Below, piece after piece: positions 49,140-58,927 of a stretch of DNA of 64,000 nt; position 1 is the first letter of the stretch, and each line of letters begins with the position of its first letter. Made by a program: the position numbers and the translations under genes. Under the pieces are notes generated by a model. That model made no database searches and was not told the origin of the DNA. It worked only from the letters and a program-made list of their open reading frames with translations. Source of the stretch: Vibrio parahaemolyticus (GTDB taxonomy: Bacteria; Pseudomonadota; Gammaproteobacteria; Enterobacterales; Vibrionaceae); assembly GCF_900460535.1 (NCBI RefSeq), contig NZ_UHIL01000001.1, forward strand, positions 1,860,001-1,924,000. Reading direction: 5' to 3'.

Positions 49140-51017
49140 TTAGCGTCGTAATACTCGCTCTATTTCATTCAGGCTCGTTGGATCATCAATCGTCGATGGC
49201 ACGGTGTATTGTTCACCATCAGCAATTTGGCGGATGGTTCGACGCAGAATTTTACCCGAGCGTGTTTTCGGTAAGCGATCTACAACCAGTGCGTGTTTGA
49301 AGCATGCAACCGCGCCAATCTCATTTCTCACCTTACCCACAAGTTCGCCTTCTAGCGCTAACTCATCAACCTTGACGCCATCTTTCAGCACAACGAAACC
49401 AAGTGGTAGCTGCCCTTTCAGATCATCGTGAATGCCAACTACTGCACATTCTGCGATGGCTGGGTGACCACCAACAATTTCTTCCATTTCACCAGTAGAC
49501 AGACGGTGGCCAGCCACGTTAATCACGTCATCGATTCGTCCCATGATGAACAAGTAACCATCTTCATCAAGGTAGCCGCCATCGCCAGACACATAGTAAC
49601 CCGGGAATTGGCTTAGGTAGCCTGTCTCAAAACGATCATGGTTTCGCCACACGGTTGGTAAGCAGCTTGGCGGTAACGGACGTTTTAGCGCAACGAAACC
49701 TTGTTGATTAGGTTTTACTGGTTCACCCAGCTCATCGAGGATTTCTACTTGATAACCCGGAATAGGCTTAGTTGAAGAGCCCGCTTTTACTGGCATCATT
49801 TCAATGCCCGTTGGGTTCCCCGCAATAGCCCAACCTGTCTCTGTTTGCCACCAGTGATCGATAACCGGTTTGTCCGTTTTACTTTGTACCCATTCCAGCG
49901 TAGGAGGATCTAAACGCTCACCAGCCATAAAGATGGTTTTCAGGTTTGACAGATCATACTGCTTTAAGAACTCGCCTTCTGGGTCTTCTTTCTTAATCGC
50001 GCGGAAAGCGGTAGGCGCAGAGAACAACGCATCCACCTTGTACTCATCACAAACACGCCAGAATGCCCCCGGATTCGGAGTTCTGACTGGCTTACCTTCA
50101 AACAGTATTGTGGTGCAACCATGAATCAATGGCGCGTAAACAATATACGAGTGACCAACTACCCAGCCCACGTCGGATGCCGCCCAGAAAACACCACCTT
50201 GCGGGATGTTGTAGATTGCACTCATTGAGTACTTCAGTGCTACCGCATGGCCACCGTTATCACGTACCACCCCTTTCGGTTTGCCCGTCGTGCCTGAGGT
50301 ATAAAGGATATACAGTGGGTCTGTTGCTAATACAGGAACACAAGCATGAGGCAGCGCTTTGTTGTATTCCTGTTGCCAGTCCAAATCTCTTTCCTGATTT
50401 AACTCGGCTTCACATTCTGGACGCTGGAAAACAAACACTTTCTCAGGTTTCCAACGGCTGTCCATGATGGCTTTGTCTACTAATGGTTTATACGGAATGA
50501 TTTTACTGATTTCGATGCCACACGATGCCGTCATAATGACTTTTGGCTCTGCATCTTCAATACGTACCGCCAGCTCATTAGGCGCAAAACCACCAAACAC
50601 AACTGAGTGAATCGCACCCAAACGTGCACAAGCAAGCATTGCCATTGCCGCTTCTGGGATCATCGGCATGTAAACAACAACTCGGTCGCCTTTTTCAACG
50701 CCTTGGGCAGAAAGCATACCGGCAATTTTCGCAACTTGATCGCGTAGCTCTCGGTAAGTGTAAGTCTTTTTATTTCCCGTTACTGGTGAGTCATAAATTA
50801 GCGCAGTATTATCACCACGTCCTTGTTCGCAATGGTAATCCAGTGCCAACCAAGACGTATTCATCACCCCATCTGGGAACCAACGTTCGATGCCGTTCTC
50901 ATCAGATTTCAAGATGGTTTTAGGAGATTCAAACCAGTCGATATTCTCCGCTTGAGCGCGCCAAAAACTCTCCGGTTCGTTTTTCGCCCATAAATATTCT
51001 TTTTCGTATGAAGACAT
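49140..51017 (-). CDS. prpE: Propionyl-CoA synthetase PrpE
   Basis: 625 residues from ATG 51017, with GGAGGAAG directly upstream. It is an acetyl-CoA-synthetase-like AMP-forming ligase: the ATP loop YTSGTTGKPKG is near residue 240, and the C-terminal PKTRSGKILRR contains the catalytic lysine near 590, which is the usual acetylation site. Makes propionyl-CoA to feed the methylcitrate cycle. Last gene of the operon. The in-frame start at 51062 would overlap the prpF/prpE spacer without family similarity. Confidence 0.94.
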   Translation of the reverse strand: MSSYEKEYLWAKNEPESFWRAQAENIDWFESPKTILKSDENGIERWFPDGVMNTSWLALDYHCEQGRGDNTALIYDSPVTGNKKTYTYRELRDQVAKIAGMLSAQGVEKGDRVVVYMPMIPEAAMAMLACARLGAIHSVVFGGFAPNELAVRIEDAEPKVIMTASCGIEISKIIPYKPLVDKAIMDSRWKPEKVFVFQRPECEAELNQERDLDWQQEYNKALPHACVPVLATDPLYILYTSGTTGKPKGVVRDNGGHAVALKYSMSAIYNIPQGGVFWAASDVGWVVGHSYIVYAPLIHGCTTILFEGKPVRTPNPGAFWRVCDEYKVDALFSAPTAFRAIKKEDPEGEFLKQYDLSNLKTIFMAGERLDPPTLEWVQSKTDKPVIDHWWQTETGWAIAGNPTGIEMMPVKAGSSTKPIPGYQVEILDELGEPVKPNQQGFVALKRPLPPSCLPTVWRNHDRFETGYLSQFPGYYVSGDGGYLDEDGYLFIMGRIDDVINVAGHRLSTGEMEEIVGGHPAIAECAVVGIHDDLKGQLPLGFVVLKDGVKVDELALEGELVGKVRNEIGAVACFKHALVVDRLPKTRSGKILRRTIRQIADGEQYTVPSTIDDPTSLNEIERVLRR

Positions 51018-51074
51018 ATTGCTTCCTCCAGTATGTCCTGACATTGCTCTCGTTCTATTCAAAGACCGTTCTTT

Positions 51075-52271
51075 TCACTCAAAGACATCAGAGGGTACAC
51101 GCACAAATCCCTCCATTAGTATTCTCGCACTTCGGCTCATGATGGCTTTTTGTACCACCCAGCCTTGTTCGGTTTGCTTCGCTTGTGCTCCGACTTTTAA
51201 CGTCCCTGACGGATGACCAAAAGTCACTGACTCTTTTTCGCCTCCACCAGCAGCCAGATTGACTAATGTTCCCGGTACACACGCCGCCGAAGCAATCGCA
51301 ACGGCTGCGGTTCCCATCATTGCATGGTGAAGTTTGCCCATCGACAACGCACGAACCAACACATCAATTTCCGACTCATTGACCGCTTTACCGCTTGAGG
51401 ACTGGTAACTTTTCGGCTTGGATACAAACGCGACCTTTGGTGTGTGCTGGCGTGTCTGAGCTTCTTCAAGTTCAGCAATCAGACCCATTTTTAATGCGCC
51501 ATGTGCGCGGATAGATTCAAACATCGCCAACGCTGCATCGTCGTTGTTGATTTGATCTTGTAGCTCCGTGCCTTGGTAACCAATCGACTCTGCATCAATA
51601 AATATGGTTGGAATACCCGCATTGATGAAGGTAGCGTTAAACGTCCCCACATCAGGCACCACCAAATCATCGACTAAGTTGCCAGTTGGGAACATGCTGC
51701 CTTCCCCATCTGCCGGATCGACGAAATCGACCTGAATCTCAGCGGCTGGAAATGTCACACCATCAAGTTCAAATTCTCCGGTCTCTTGCACGAATCCGTT
51801 CACAATCGGCACATGAACCAAGATAGTTTTACTGATGTTCACCTGCCAGACACGCACCGTCACAATGCCATTTTCTGGAAGTCGATCTTGCGGGATCAGG
51901 CCAGCATGGATAGCAAAAGGCCCAATTGCGGCAGACAAGTTGCCGCAGTTACCACTCCAGTCTACGAATGGTTTGTCGATCGACACTTGGCCAAACAAGT
52001 AATCAACATCGTGATCGTCACGGCTACTTCGAGAAACGATCACTGTTTTACTTGTACTTGACGTCGCACCTCCCATGCCATCGATTTGTTTAGCGTAAGG
52101 ATCTGGGCTGCCGATAACTCGCAACAACAGTTTGTCACGCGCTTCACCTGCCACTTGAGCCTCTGATGGCAAATCTTCAAGGTTGAAAAAGACACCTTTA
52201 CTTGTGCCGCCACGCATGTACGTCGCAGGCACTTTAATTTGGCTCATTTGATTCGGAGTATTGTTTTCCAT
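51075..52271 (-). CDS. prpF: 2-methylaconitate cis-trans isomerase PrpF
   Basis: 398 residues. PrpF family features include YMRGGTSKGVFFNLEDL near residue 15 and GGATSSTSKTVIVS, and the diaminopimelate-epimerase-like fold with NCGNLSAAIGPFAI. It works with AcnD to give 2-methyl-cis-aconitate. ATG 52271 with AGGAG five bases upstream is the likely start; the GTG at 52277 overlaps that motif. It lies between acnD and prpE. Confidence 0.93.
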   Translation of the reverse strand: MENNTPNQMSQIKVPATYMRGGTSKGVFFNLEDLPSEAQVAGEARDKLLLRVIGSPDPYAKQIDGMGGATSSTSKTVIVSRSSRDDHDVDYLFGQVSIDKPFVDWSGNCGNLSAAIGPFAIHAGLIPQDRLPENGIVTVRVWQVNISKTILVHVPIVNGFVQETGEFELDGVTFPAAEIQVDFVDPADGEGSMFPTGNLVDDLVVPDVGTFNATFINAGIPTIFIDAESIGYQGTELQDQINNDDAALAMFESIRAHGALKMGLIAELEEAQTRQHTPKVAFVSKPKSYQSSSGKAVNESEIDVLVRALSMGKLHHAMMGTAAVAIASAACVPGTLVNLAAGGGEKESVTFGHPSGTLKVGAQAKQTEQGWVVQKAIMSRSARILMEGFVRVPSDVFE

Positions 52272-52280
52272 AGCCACTCC

Positions 52281-54872
52281 TTATTGCGCCAAGAAATCTT
52301 GAGCAAAGCGTTGTAAAACACCACCTGCGTTATACACGTGCACTTCGTCAGCGGTATCTAAGCGACAAGTAACTGGAACGTCGACTTTCTCACCGTTGCT
52401 ACGTGTAATAACCAAGGCTAAATCTGCACCCGGCTTGATTTCACCAACCACGTCATACAGTTCAGTACCATCCAGTTCTAATGTATTGCGGTTAACACCC
52501 GGCTTAAATTGCAGTGGTAACACGCCCATGCCAACCAAGTTAGTACGGTGAATACGCTCAAAGCCTTCTGCAACAATGGCTTCTACACCAGCCAGTCGAA
52601 CGCCTTTTGCTGCCCAGTCACGAGATGAACCCTGACCATAATCTGCACCCGCGACAACAATCAGTGGCTGTTTGCGGTTCATGTAGGTCTCAATCGCTTC
52701 CCACATGCGTACAACCTGACCTTCTGGTTCGATTCGCGCCAGAGAACCCTGAACGACTTCACCGTTCTCTTTCACCATTTCGTTAAATAGTTTTGGGTTA
52801 GCAAAGGTCGCTCGTTGTGCCGTTAAGTGATCGCCACGGTGCGTTGCGTAAGAGTTGAAGTCCTCTTCCGGAACGCCCATTTTGGCAAGGTATTCACCCG
52901 CCGCGCTGCTCGCCATGATCGCGTTGGATGGTGATAAATGGTCTGTTGTGATGTTGTCACCAAGAACCGCTAACGGACGCATACCAGACAGTGTTCTTTC
53001 ACCTGCAAGCGCTCCCTCCCAGTAAGGAGGACGGCGAATATAGGTACTCATCGGACGCCAATCGTAAAGCGGGTTAGAGCTTTTCTCTGCGTCATCTAAT
53101 TTAAACATCTGGATGTAAACTTGATTAAACTGCTCTGGCTTAACGTGTTTGCCGACAACAGCATCGATTTCTTCATCACTTGGCCACAAATCATTTAGGT
53201 AAATTGGTTTACCGTTTTGGTCAGTACCCAATGCATCACGCTCGATATCAAAACGAATCGTACCGGCTAGCGCATAAGCAACAACCAATGGTGGTGATGC
53301 AAGGAAAGCTTGTTTTGCGTAAGGATGAATTCGGCCATCAAAGTTGCGGTTACCAGACAGAACCGCTGTCGCGTACAGGTCACGGTCGATGATCTCTTGC
53401 TGGATTTTAGGATCCAACGCACCACTCATACCGTTACATGTAGTACATGCGTAACCGACGATACCAAAACCAAGCTTCTCTAATTCTGGTAATAAGCCTG
53501 CCTCTTCAAGGTACAAACGTGCAACCTTAGAACCCGGAGCAAAAGACGATTTCACCCAAGGTTTACGTACAAGGCCAAGTTCGTTGGCTTTCTTCGCGAC
53601 AAGGCCTGCAGCAACCACGTTTCTTGGGTTACTGGTGTTTGTACATGATGTGATAGCAGCAATGATAACTGCACCATCTGGCAACTCGCCTTCTTTCTCT
53701 TCCCATGCACCGGAGATACCACGTTGTGCCAATTCAGAAGTTGGCAAACGGCGGTGCGGGTTTGAAGGACCTGCCATGTTACGGCTGACTGATGACAAAT
53801 CGAACTCAAGTACGCGCTCGTAAACCGCTGTATCAAGATCGTCTGCCCAAAGGCCGGTTTGCCTTGCGTATTTCTCAACTAAGTCAACTTGCTGTTCGTC
53901 ACGACCAGTCAGTTTTAGGTAGTTGATGGTCTGCTCATCGATGTAGAACATACCCGCGGTTGCACCGTATTCTGGTGTCATATTGGAGATGGTTGCACGA
54001 TCACCAATAGTTAGGTCGCGAGCACCTTCACCAAAGAATTCAAGATAAGAAGAAACAACACGCTCATTACGTAAGAACTCGGTAATCGCCAGAACAATAT
54101 CCGTTGCGGTAATACCCGGCTGACGTTTACCAGTCAGTTTCACACCCACGATGTCTGGTAGGCGCATCATTGACGGGCGGCCAAGCATCACGGTTTCAGC
54201 TTCCAGACCACCAACGCCAATTGCTATAACGCCAAGTGCATCGACATGAGGCGTATGACTATCGGTACCAACGCAAGTATCTGGATAAGCAATGCCCTGC
54301 TTCGCCTGTACAACCGGAGACATTTTCTCCAGGTTGATTTGGTGCATGATGCCGTTACCCGCAGGAATCACGCTGACGTTTTCAAAAGCCGTTTTACACC
54401 ACTCTATAAAGTGGAATCGGTCTTCGTTGCGGCGCTCTTCAATCGCACGGTTTTTCTCGAATGCGTCTGGATCAAAACCTGCGTGTTCTACCGCAAGCGA
54501 GTGGTCAACGATAAGCTGAGTTTCAACCACTGGATTCACTTTAGACGGGTCACCGCCCTGATCGGCAATCGCATCACGTAAACCGGCTAAGTCAACAAGA
54601 GCTGTCTGACCTAGAATGTCATGACAAACAACACGTGCTGGATACCATGGAAAATCAAGATCACGTTTGCGTTCGATGAGCTGCTTCAGGCTGTCTGTTA
54701 ATACGCTTGGATCGCAGCGGCGTACGAGCTGTTCGGCAAGAATGCGAGAGGTATACGGGAGCGTTTCATAGGCTCCAGGAGAGATAGAGTTTACGGCTTC
54801 GCGGGCATCAAAGTAATCAAGTTGAGTCCCCGGAAGCGACTTACGGAATTGGGTATTAATAGTTGTGCTCAT
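52281..54872 (-). CDS. acnD: Fe/S-dependent 2-methylcitrate dehydratase AcnD
   Basis: 863 residues, the aconitase-A-like length. Cluster ligands are seen in ITSCTNTSN near 411 and CTTCNGMSG near 475. The presence of PrpF next to it is diagnostic of AcnD rather than PrpD. Dehydrates 2-methylcitrate in propionate breakdown. It lies nine bases before prpF and 227 bases after prpC; the gap holds a large hairpin. Confidence 0.94.
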   Translation of the reverse strand: MSTTINTQFRKSLPGTQLDYFDAREAVNSISPGAYETLPYTSRILAEQLVRRCDPSVLTDSLKQLIERKRDLDFPWYPARVVCHDILGQTALVDLAGLRDAIADQGGDPSKVNPVVETQLIVDHSLAVEHAGFDPDAFEKNRAIEERRNEDRFHFIEWCKTAFENVSVIPAGNGIMHQINLEKMSPVVQAKQGIAYPDTCVGTDSHTPHVDALGVIAIGVGGLEAETVMLGRPSMMRLPDIVGVKLTGKRQPGITATDIVLAITEFLRNERVVSSYLEFFGEGARDLTIGDRATISNMTPEYGATAGMFYIDEQTINYLKLTGRDEQQVDLVEKYARQTGLWADDLDTAVYERVLEFDLSSVSRNMAGPSNPHRRLPTSELAQRGISGAWEEKEGELPDGAVIIAAITSCTNTSNPRNVVAAGLVAKKANELGLVRKPWVKSSFAPGSKVARLYLEEAGLLPELEKLGFGIVGYACTTCNGMSGALDPKIQQEIIDRDLYATAVLSGNRNFDGRIHPYAKQAFLASPPLVVAYALAGTIRFDIERDALGTDQNGKPIYLNDLWPSDEEIDAVVGKHVKPEQFNQVYIQMFKLDDAEKSSNPLYDWRPMSTYIRRPPYWEGALAGERTLSGMRPLAVLGDNITTDHLSPSNAIMASSAAGEYLAKMGVPEEDFNSYATHRGDHLTAQRATFANPKLFNEMVKENGEVVQGSLARIEPEGQVVRMWEAIETYMNRKQPLIVVAGADYGQGSSRDWAAKGVRLAGVEAIVAEGFERIHRTNLVGMGVLPLQFKPGVNRNTLELDGTELYDVVGEIKPGADLALVITRSNGEKVDVPVTCRLDTADEVHVYNAGGVLQRFAQDFLAQ

Positions 54873-55010
54873 GGTTTGCTTCCATTCAATCTGTACATCT
54901 TGGCCTTCTCCCCATCACTCTAGAAACGCTACTCTAGCAAAGCAGTTTGGAGAACTTGATTGGAGAACTTTTTGAGATGTAGTCGCTCTAGTAATGTTTG
55001 TGACGAGAAG

Positions 55011-55055
55011 TCCTCCTTCTTCTGCCAAGAGAGAGTGAAAACAGAAGAAGGAGGA
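55011..55055 (-). other. Large perfect stem-loop in the prpC-acnD spacer
   Basis: A 14-bp perfect inverted repeat (TCCTCCTTCTTCTG at 55011 and its complement at 55042) with a 17-base loop. There is no T-run after it on the transcribed strand, so it is not a standard terminator. It may protect or process the operon mRNA. Confidence 0.7.
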
Positions 55056-55099
55056 GATAAACCAATCAAAGCATGTAATGACTTTGACTGGCTTTCGCG

Positions 55100-56242
55100 C
55101 TAGCGATTCTCAATAGGCACCCACTCTTGATGATCTGGACCTGTGTAATCTGCGCTTGGGCGAATAATGCGGTTGTTCGCGCGTTGCTCGTACACGTGTG
55201 CAGCCCAACCAGTTAAACGGCTCATCACGAAAATCGGTGTGAACAGCTTGGTCGGAATGTCCATAAAGTGGTACGCCGATGCATGGAAGAAGTCCGCATT
55301 ACAGAACAGACCTTTTTCGCGCTTCATCACCGATTCAACACGCTCAGATACTGCGTATAAATGCGTGTCACCCACATGCTTCGACAATTCTTCAGACCAA
55401 CGTTTGATCAGTGCGTTGCGAGGGTCGCTTTCTCGATAAATCGCATGACCAAAGCCCATGATCTTGTCTTTATTCGCCAGCATTTGCATGATGTTGGCTT
55501 CGGCTTCATCCGGCGTCTGCCAGTCTTCAATCATCTCCATCGCTGCTTCGTTTGCACCGCCGTGAAGAGGGCCACGAAGCGTACCGATTGCAGCCGTGAT
55601 ACAAGAATGGATGTCTGACAATGTTGATGCACAAACGCGTGCTGCGAAGGTTGATGCGTTAAACTCATGCTCTGCGTAAAGAATTAATGAACAGTGCATC
55701 ACTTGCTTGTGTAGCGCTGATGGCTCTTTATCTGTAAGTAATCGCAAGAAATAACCGCCGATGCAGTCTTCGGTTTGATCTTCTGTGTCGATACGAACGC
55801 CATCGTGACTAAAACGGTACCAGTAACAGATGATGGCTGGGAACAAGGCTAACATGCGCTCTGTTGCTTGCAGTTGCTCATCAAAGCTCATTTCCTGCTC
55901 TAAGTTACCCAATACAGAACAACCTGTACGCATTACGTCCATTGGGTGCACGCTTGCTGGGATCAGTTCTAAAGCTTGCTTTAGCTCGGTCGGCAAACCG
56001 CGAAGGCTCAGTAGGTGTGTCTTGTACGCATCAAGTTCTTGTTGGTTCGGCAAGTGACCGCGTAACAGAAGATGTGCAACTTCTTCAAATTGAGCATTAT
56101 TGGCAAGGTCAGTAATATCGTAACCGCGATAAGTCAGACCGGTCCCCGTTTTACCGACAGTACATAAAGCTGTGCTTCCAGCGCTTTGACCACGCAGGCC
56201 AGCGCCACCTAACTCTGCTTTCTTTGCTACAGTTTGAGGCAT
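55100..56242 (-). CDS. prpC: 2-methylcitrate synthase PrpC
   Basis: 380 residues from ATG 56242 with AAAGGAG upstream. Citrate-synthase family features are RGYDITDLA, the catalytic-His region ALHGGANEAAMEM and MGFGHAIYR. Length and operon context mark it as PrpC rather than GltA. Condenses propionyl-CoA with oxaloacetate. The upstream in-frame start at 56308 adds residues without similarity. Confidence 0.94.
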   Translation of the reverse strand: MPQTVAKKAELGGAGLRGQSAGSTALCTVGKTGTGLTYRGYDITDLANNAQFEEVAHLLLRGHLPNQQELDAYKTHLLSLRGLPTELKQALELIPASVHPMDVMRTGCSVLGNLEQEMSFDEQLQATERMLALFPAIICYWYRFSHDGVRIDTEDQTEDCIGGYFLRLLTDKEPSALHKQVMHCSLILYAEHEFNASTFAARVCASTLSDIHSCITAAIGTLRGPLHGGANEAAMEMIEDWQTPDEAEANIMQMLANKDKIMGFGHAIYRESDPRNALIKRWSEELSKHVGDTHLYAVSERVESVMKREKGLFCNADFFHASAYHFMDIPTKLFTPIFVMSRLTGWAAHVYEQRANNRIIRPSADYTGPDHQEWVPIENR

Positions 56243-56373
56243 TGTTTGAACTCCTTTTCTGTCTGGCTTTGCCCTCTTTCGGAGCGTTTTTAGCCAGACG
56301 AATTTCACGTTATTGGATTAGATAAATTCCGATTATCTTTTCTTGGGCTTCCGTCTATCTTTTCTTTTCCCCG

Positions 56374-57270
56374 CTATTTCCCTTCAGAGAATAGCTGGTC
56401 AAGTTTGTCTTCGTAGTCGTGGTAGTTCAGGTGTTGATACAACTCTTTGCGTGTTTGCATCGAATCAACCAGCGCTTCCTGATTGCCCACTTCTAGTAAG
56501 TGTTTGTAAACCGTTTCAGCGGCCTTGTTCATGGCACGGAACGCACTTAATGGGTAAAGCACCATGTCCACTTTCGCTTTTGCTAATTCGTCACAGCCAT
56601 ACAGTGGTGTTGCGCCGAATTCAGTAATGTTGGCCAGAATAGGCACATGTTTTCCGGTTGCTTGCTCTAGCGCATTTGAGAACTGTAGGTATTGATCCAG
56701 CTTGTTCATCGCTTCTGGGAAGATCATGTCCGCGCCAGCTTCCACACACGCAATGGCACGTTCAATCGCGCTGTCCATTCCTTCTACGGCAAGAGCATCT
56801 GTGCGTGCCATAATCACGAAACTTTCGTCATTACGCGCATCCACCGCCGCTTTCACGCGGTCAACCATCTCTTGCTGGCTCACAATTGCTTTGTTCGGGC
56901 GATGACCACAACGTTTTTGTGCAACTTGGTCTTCCATGTGCACCGCTGCCGCGCCCGCTTTTTCCATTTGCTTAATGGTGCGAGCGATGTTGAATGCGCC
57001 GCCAAAACCGGTATCGATGTCGACCAAGAGCGGCAAATCACACGCGTTGGTGATGCGGTCAACGTCAACCAGTACATCGTTCAATGTTGTAATGCCTAGA
57101 TCAGGCAATCCGTATGAAGCGTTAGCAATACCGCCACCAGACAAGTAAATCGCTTGATGCCCCAAGTTCTTCGCCATCATGGCGCAGTACGGGTTAATGG
57201 TGCCGACAATTTGCAGCGGATTATTTTGTTCTACGGCGAGTCTGAACTTCGCCCCCGGTGTTAAGCTCAT
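56374..57270 (-). CDS. prpB: 2-methylisocitrate lyase PrpB
   Basis: 298 residues. The catalytic motif KRCGH lies near residue 118, with DIDTGFGG and VHMEDQ for metal binding, as in the PEP-mutase/isocitrate-lyase superfamily. Cleaves 2-methylisocitrate to pyruvate and succinate. It starts 12 bases after the GntR gene, clearly in the same operon. Confidence 0.95.
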   Translation of the reverse strand: MSLTPGAKFRLAVEQNNPLQIVGTINPYCAMMAKNLGHQAIYLSGGGIANASYGLPDLGITTLNDVLVDVDRITNACDLPLLVDIDTGFGGAFNIARTIKQMEKAGAAAVHMEDQVAQKRCGHRPNKAIVSQQEMVDRVKAAVDARNDESFVIMARTDALAVEGMDSAIERAIACVEAGADMIFPEAMNKLDQYLQFSNALEQATGKHVPILANITEFGATPLYGCDELAKAKVDMVLYPLSAFRAMNKAAETVYKHLLEVGNQEALVDSMQTRKELYQHLNYHDYEDKLDQLFSEGK

Positions 57271-57282
57271 GACGAATTCCTT

Positions 57283-57996
57283 CTAGTCTTTGTCTAAACT
57301 TTCTGTATGTATAATTTGCGATTGGATGAGCTTTCGACTTCCTGAGATGTGTCGTCTCATCAACATTTCTGCAAGTTCTTCATCGCGATTGCGAATGGCT
57401 TCCAGAATGAATTTATGTTCAGTCAGCGCTTCATTTGGACGAGATTGCGCGCGCGGTGACTGATAGCGGTACATGCGCAGCAAGTGGTAAAGCTCGTCAC
57501 ACAACAGAGAAATCAGCTTGCTGTTTCGGCTTGCTTGGATGATGCGATAGTGAAAATCAAAATCACCATGCTGATGGAAGTAAGAGGCGCCTTCCACTTG
57601 ATCGATGTGCTTTGAATGTGTCGACAACAGCATTTCCAAGCTTAATAACTCTTCTTGCGTAATGTGTCGTGCTGCAAGTCGTGCTGCCATGCCTTCCAGA
57701 GCTTCGCGCACCGAATACAGTTCAATCAGCTTGGCTGGAGAGAAGGTCGTGACTCTTGCACCAACATGAGGAATACGCTCAATCAATCCAAGCCCTTCCA
57801 AACGCATTAATGCTTCGCGTAGCGGACCGCGGCTGACTTGGTATTTCCTTGCTAGCTCAGGCTCCGAGATTTTGCTACCCGGTTCCACATCACCATTTAC
57901 GATCACTTCAATCAATGTTTCTGTCAGCGTTTCGGACTTGGTGTGTTCTTTCTCAGAACCCAGTACTTTGTAACGAGCTTTCAACTCAGAGTTCAT
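57283..57996 (-). CDS. GntR-family regulator (FadR subfamily, FCD domain) of the prp operon
   Basis: 237 residues. N-terminal winged helix-turn-helix near 40-85 (SEPELARKYQVSRGPLREALMRLEGLGLIE shape, seen as ARKYQVSRGPLREAL). The C-terminal FCD effector domain has metal-binding His residues in HQHGDFDFHYRII. First gene of gntR-prpBC-acnD-prpFE, so it is probably the propionate regulator. Four TGTCGACA-type palindromes lie upstream, consistent with autoregulation. It is not the sigma-54-type PrpR of enterobacteria. Confidence 0.92.
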   Translation of the reverse strand: MNSELKARYKVLGSEKEHTKSETLTETLIEVIVNGDVEPGSKISEPELARKYQVSRGPLREALMRLEGLGLIERIPHVGARVTTFSPAKLIELYSVREALEGMAARLAARHITQEELLSLEMLLSTHSKHIDQVEGASYFHQHGDFDFHYRIIQASRNSKLISLLCDELYHLLRMYRYQSPRAQSRPNEALTEHKFILEAIRNRDEELAEMLMRRHISGSRKLIQSQIIHTESLDKD

Positions 57997-58026
57997 ATTC
58001 AGGCACTCACTTAATCGACATCAAAG

Positions 58027-58034
58027 TGTCTACA
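58027..58034. promoter_or_regulatory. GntR-type operator, site 1 (variant)
   Basis: AAGTGTCTACAATT, a one-base variant of the TGTCGACA core, 31 bases before the regulator start codon. Confidence 0.5.
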
Positions 58035-58069
58035 ATTTCTTAACCTGAATTTAAAATAGACGATCAAAG

Positions 58070-58077
58070 TGTCGACA
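58070..58077. promoter_or_regulatory. GntR-type operator, site 2
   Basis: AAAGTGTCGACAATC, with a perfect TGTCGACA core. Confidence 0.65.
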
Positions 58078-58084
58078 ATCAAGT

Positions 58085-58100
58085 AAATTGTCGACAATTT
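58085..58100. promoter_or_regulatory. GntR-type operator, site 3 (16-bp perfect palindrome)
   Basis: AAATTGTCGACAATTT is a perfect palindrome. It fits the TNGT..ACNA consensus of FadR-subfamily GntR proteins and is centred 19 bases from site 2. Confidence 0.7.
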
Positions 58101-58182
58101 AGACTAAGGTCGTAGTTTGAAATGGACGAATTTGGGAAGATTTAATGATTTACAGAGGTTTTTTGTAATGGAAAGAAACAAT

Positions 58183-58190
58183 TGTCGACA
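58183..58190. promoter_or_regulatory. GntR-type operator, site 4
   Basis: CAATTGTCGACAACT, about 94 bases upstream of site 3. Confidence 0.6.
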
Positions 58191-58261
58191 ACTATAAACA
58201 CTCTAATTTATTGATAATTAAAGAAAGACGTATAATTGCCGAGCAAAAAAATCGAGAGCCG

Positions 58262-58660
58262 CTACTCTTTTGGCACAAATTGGTCGTAGACTTCCTGCGC
58301 TGTCATTTTTTTAGAATGAGGATTGAGCTCGTAGTAACCCGGCTTTTCATCAGTAAAGATTTCTAGCGTCAACTTAAAATCAGGATTATCGAATAAGCCA
58401 GCAGAAAGGATGTATTCGTTGGTTGGCAAGAGATGGTAAAACAAGTTCGTCCCACACTCGCCGCAAAAACCTCGGACTGCCCAATCTGAAGACTGATAAC
58501 GTTTTGGCTCTGCACCTTTAAATGTGACTTCTGGGCCACAATGCACGGCATGAAGTGCCCCACTCGACCATTTTCGACACATTGAGCAGTGACACAGACT
58601 CACTTCATTCTTGGGTTCTGCGATAACTTCGATTGCACCGCACAAACATGTTCCTTTCAT
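58262..58660 (-). CDS. GFA-family zinc protein (glutathione-dependent formaldehyde-activating type)
   Basis: 132 residues from ATG 58660, with AAGGA eight bases upstream. Zinc-binding cysteines are in CLCGAIE, CHCSMCRKW and CGECGTN, the GFA/CENP-V pattern. Substrate is unknown; few family members have a shown enzyme activity. An in-frame ATG at 58678 lacks a ribosome binding site. Confidence 0.85.
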   Translation of the reverse strand: MKGTCLCGAIEVIAEPKNEVSLCHCSMCRKWSSGALHAVHCGPEVTFKGAEPKRYQSSDWAVRGFCGECGTNLFYHLLPTNEYILSAGLFDNPDFKLTLEIFTDEKPGYYELNPHSKKMTAQEVYDQFVPKE

Positions 58661-58927
58661 TCCTCTTTCCTTATTCATTTGTTGTCGCCCTATTATGGCC
58701 TACCGATAAGCAAATCCGCGTGACCTATCCCCTGTTTCTCGTCGTGAACTTTATGAACAAAATAGCCGCAATGCTCAATATTCTCTTTATCTCCGTTTTA
58801 AAGACAGACATTTAACAGTTAATTAACCTTTACACAAAGTTCAGCCTTAACGCTTACACGGCATTAAGACGGAGCAAAATAATAAGGCTCATCAAAAAAT
58901 AGAGTCGCCAACATAAGGAACGTGAAC

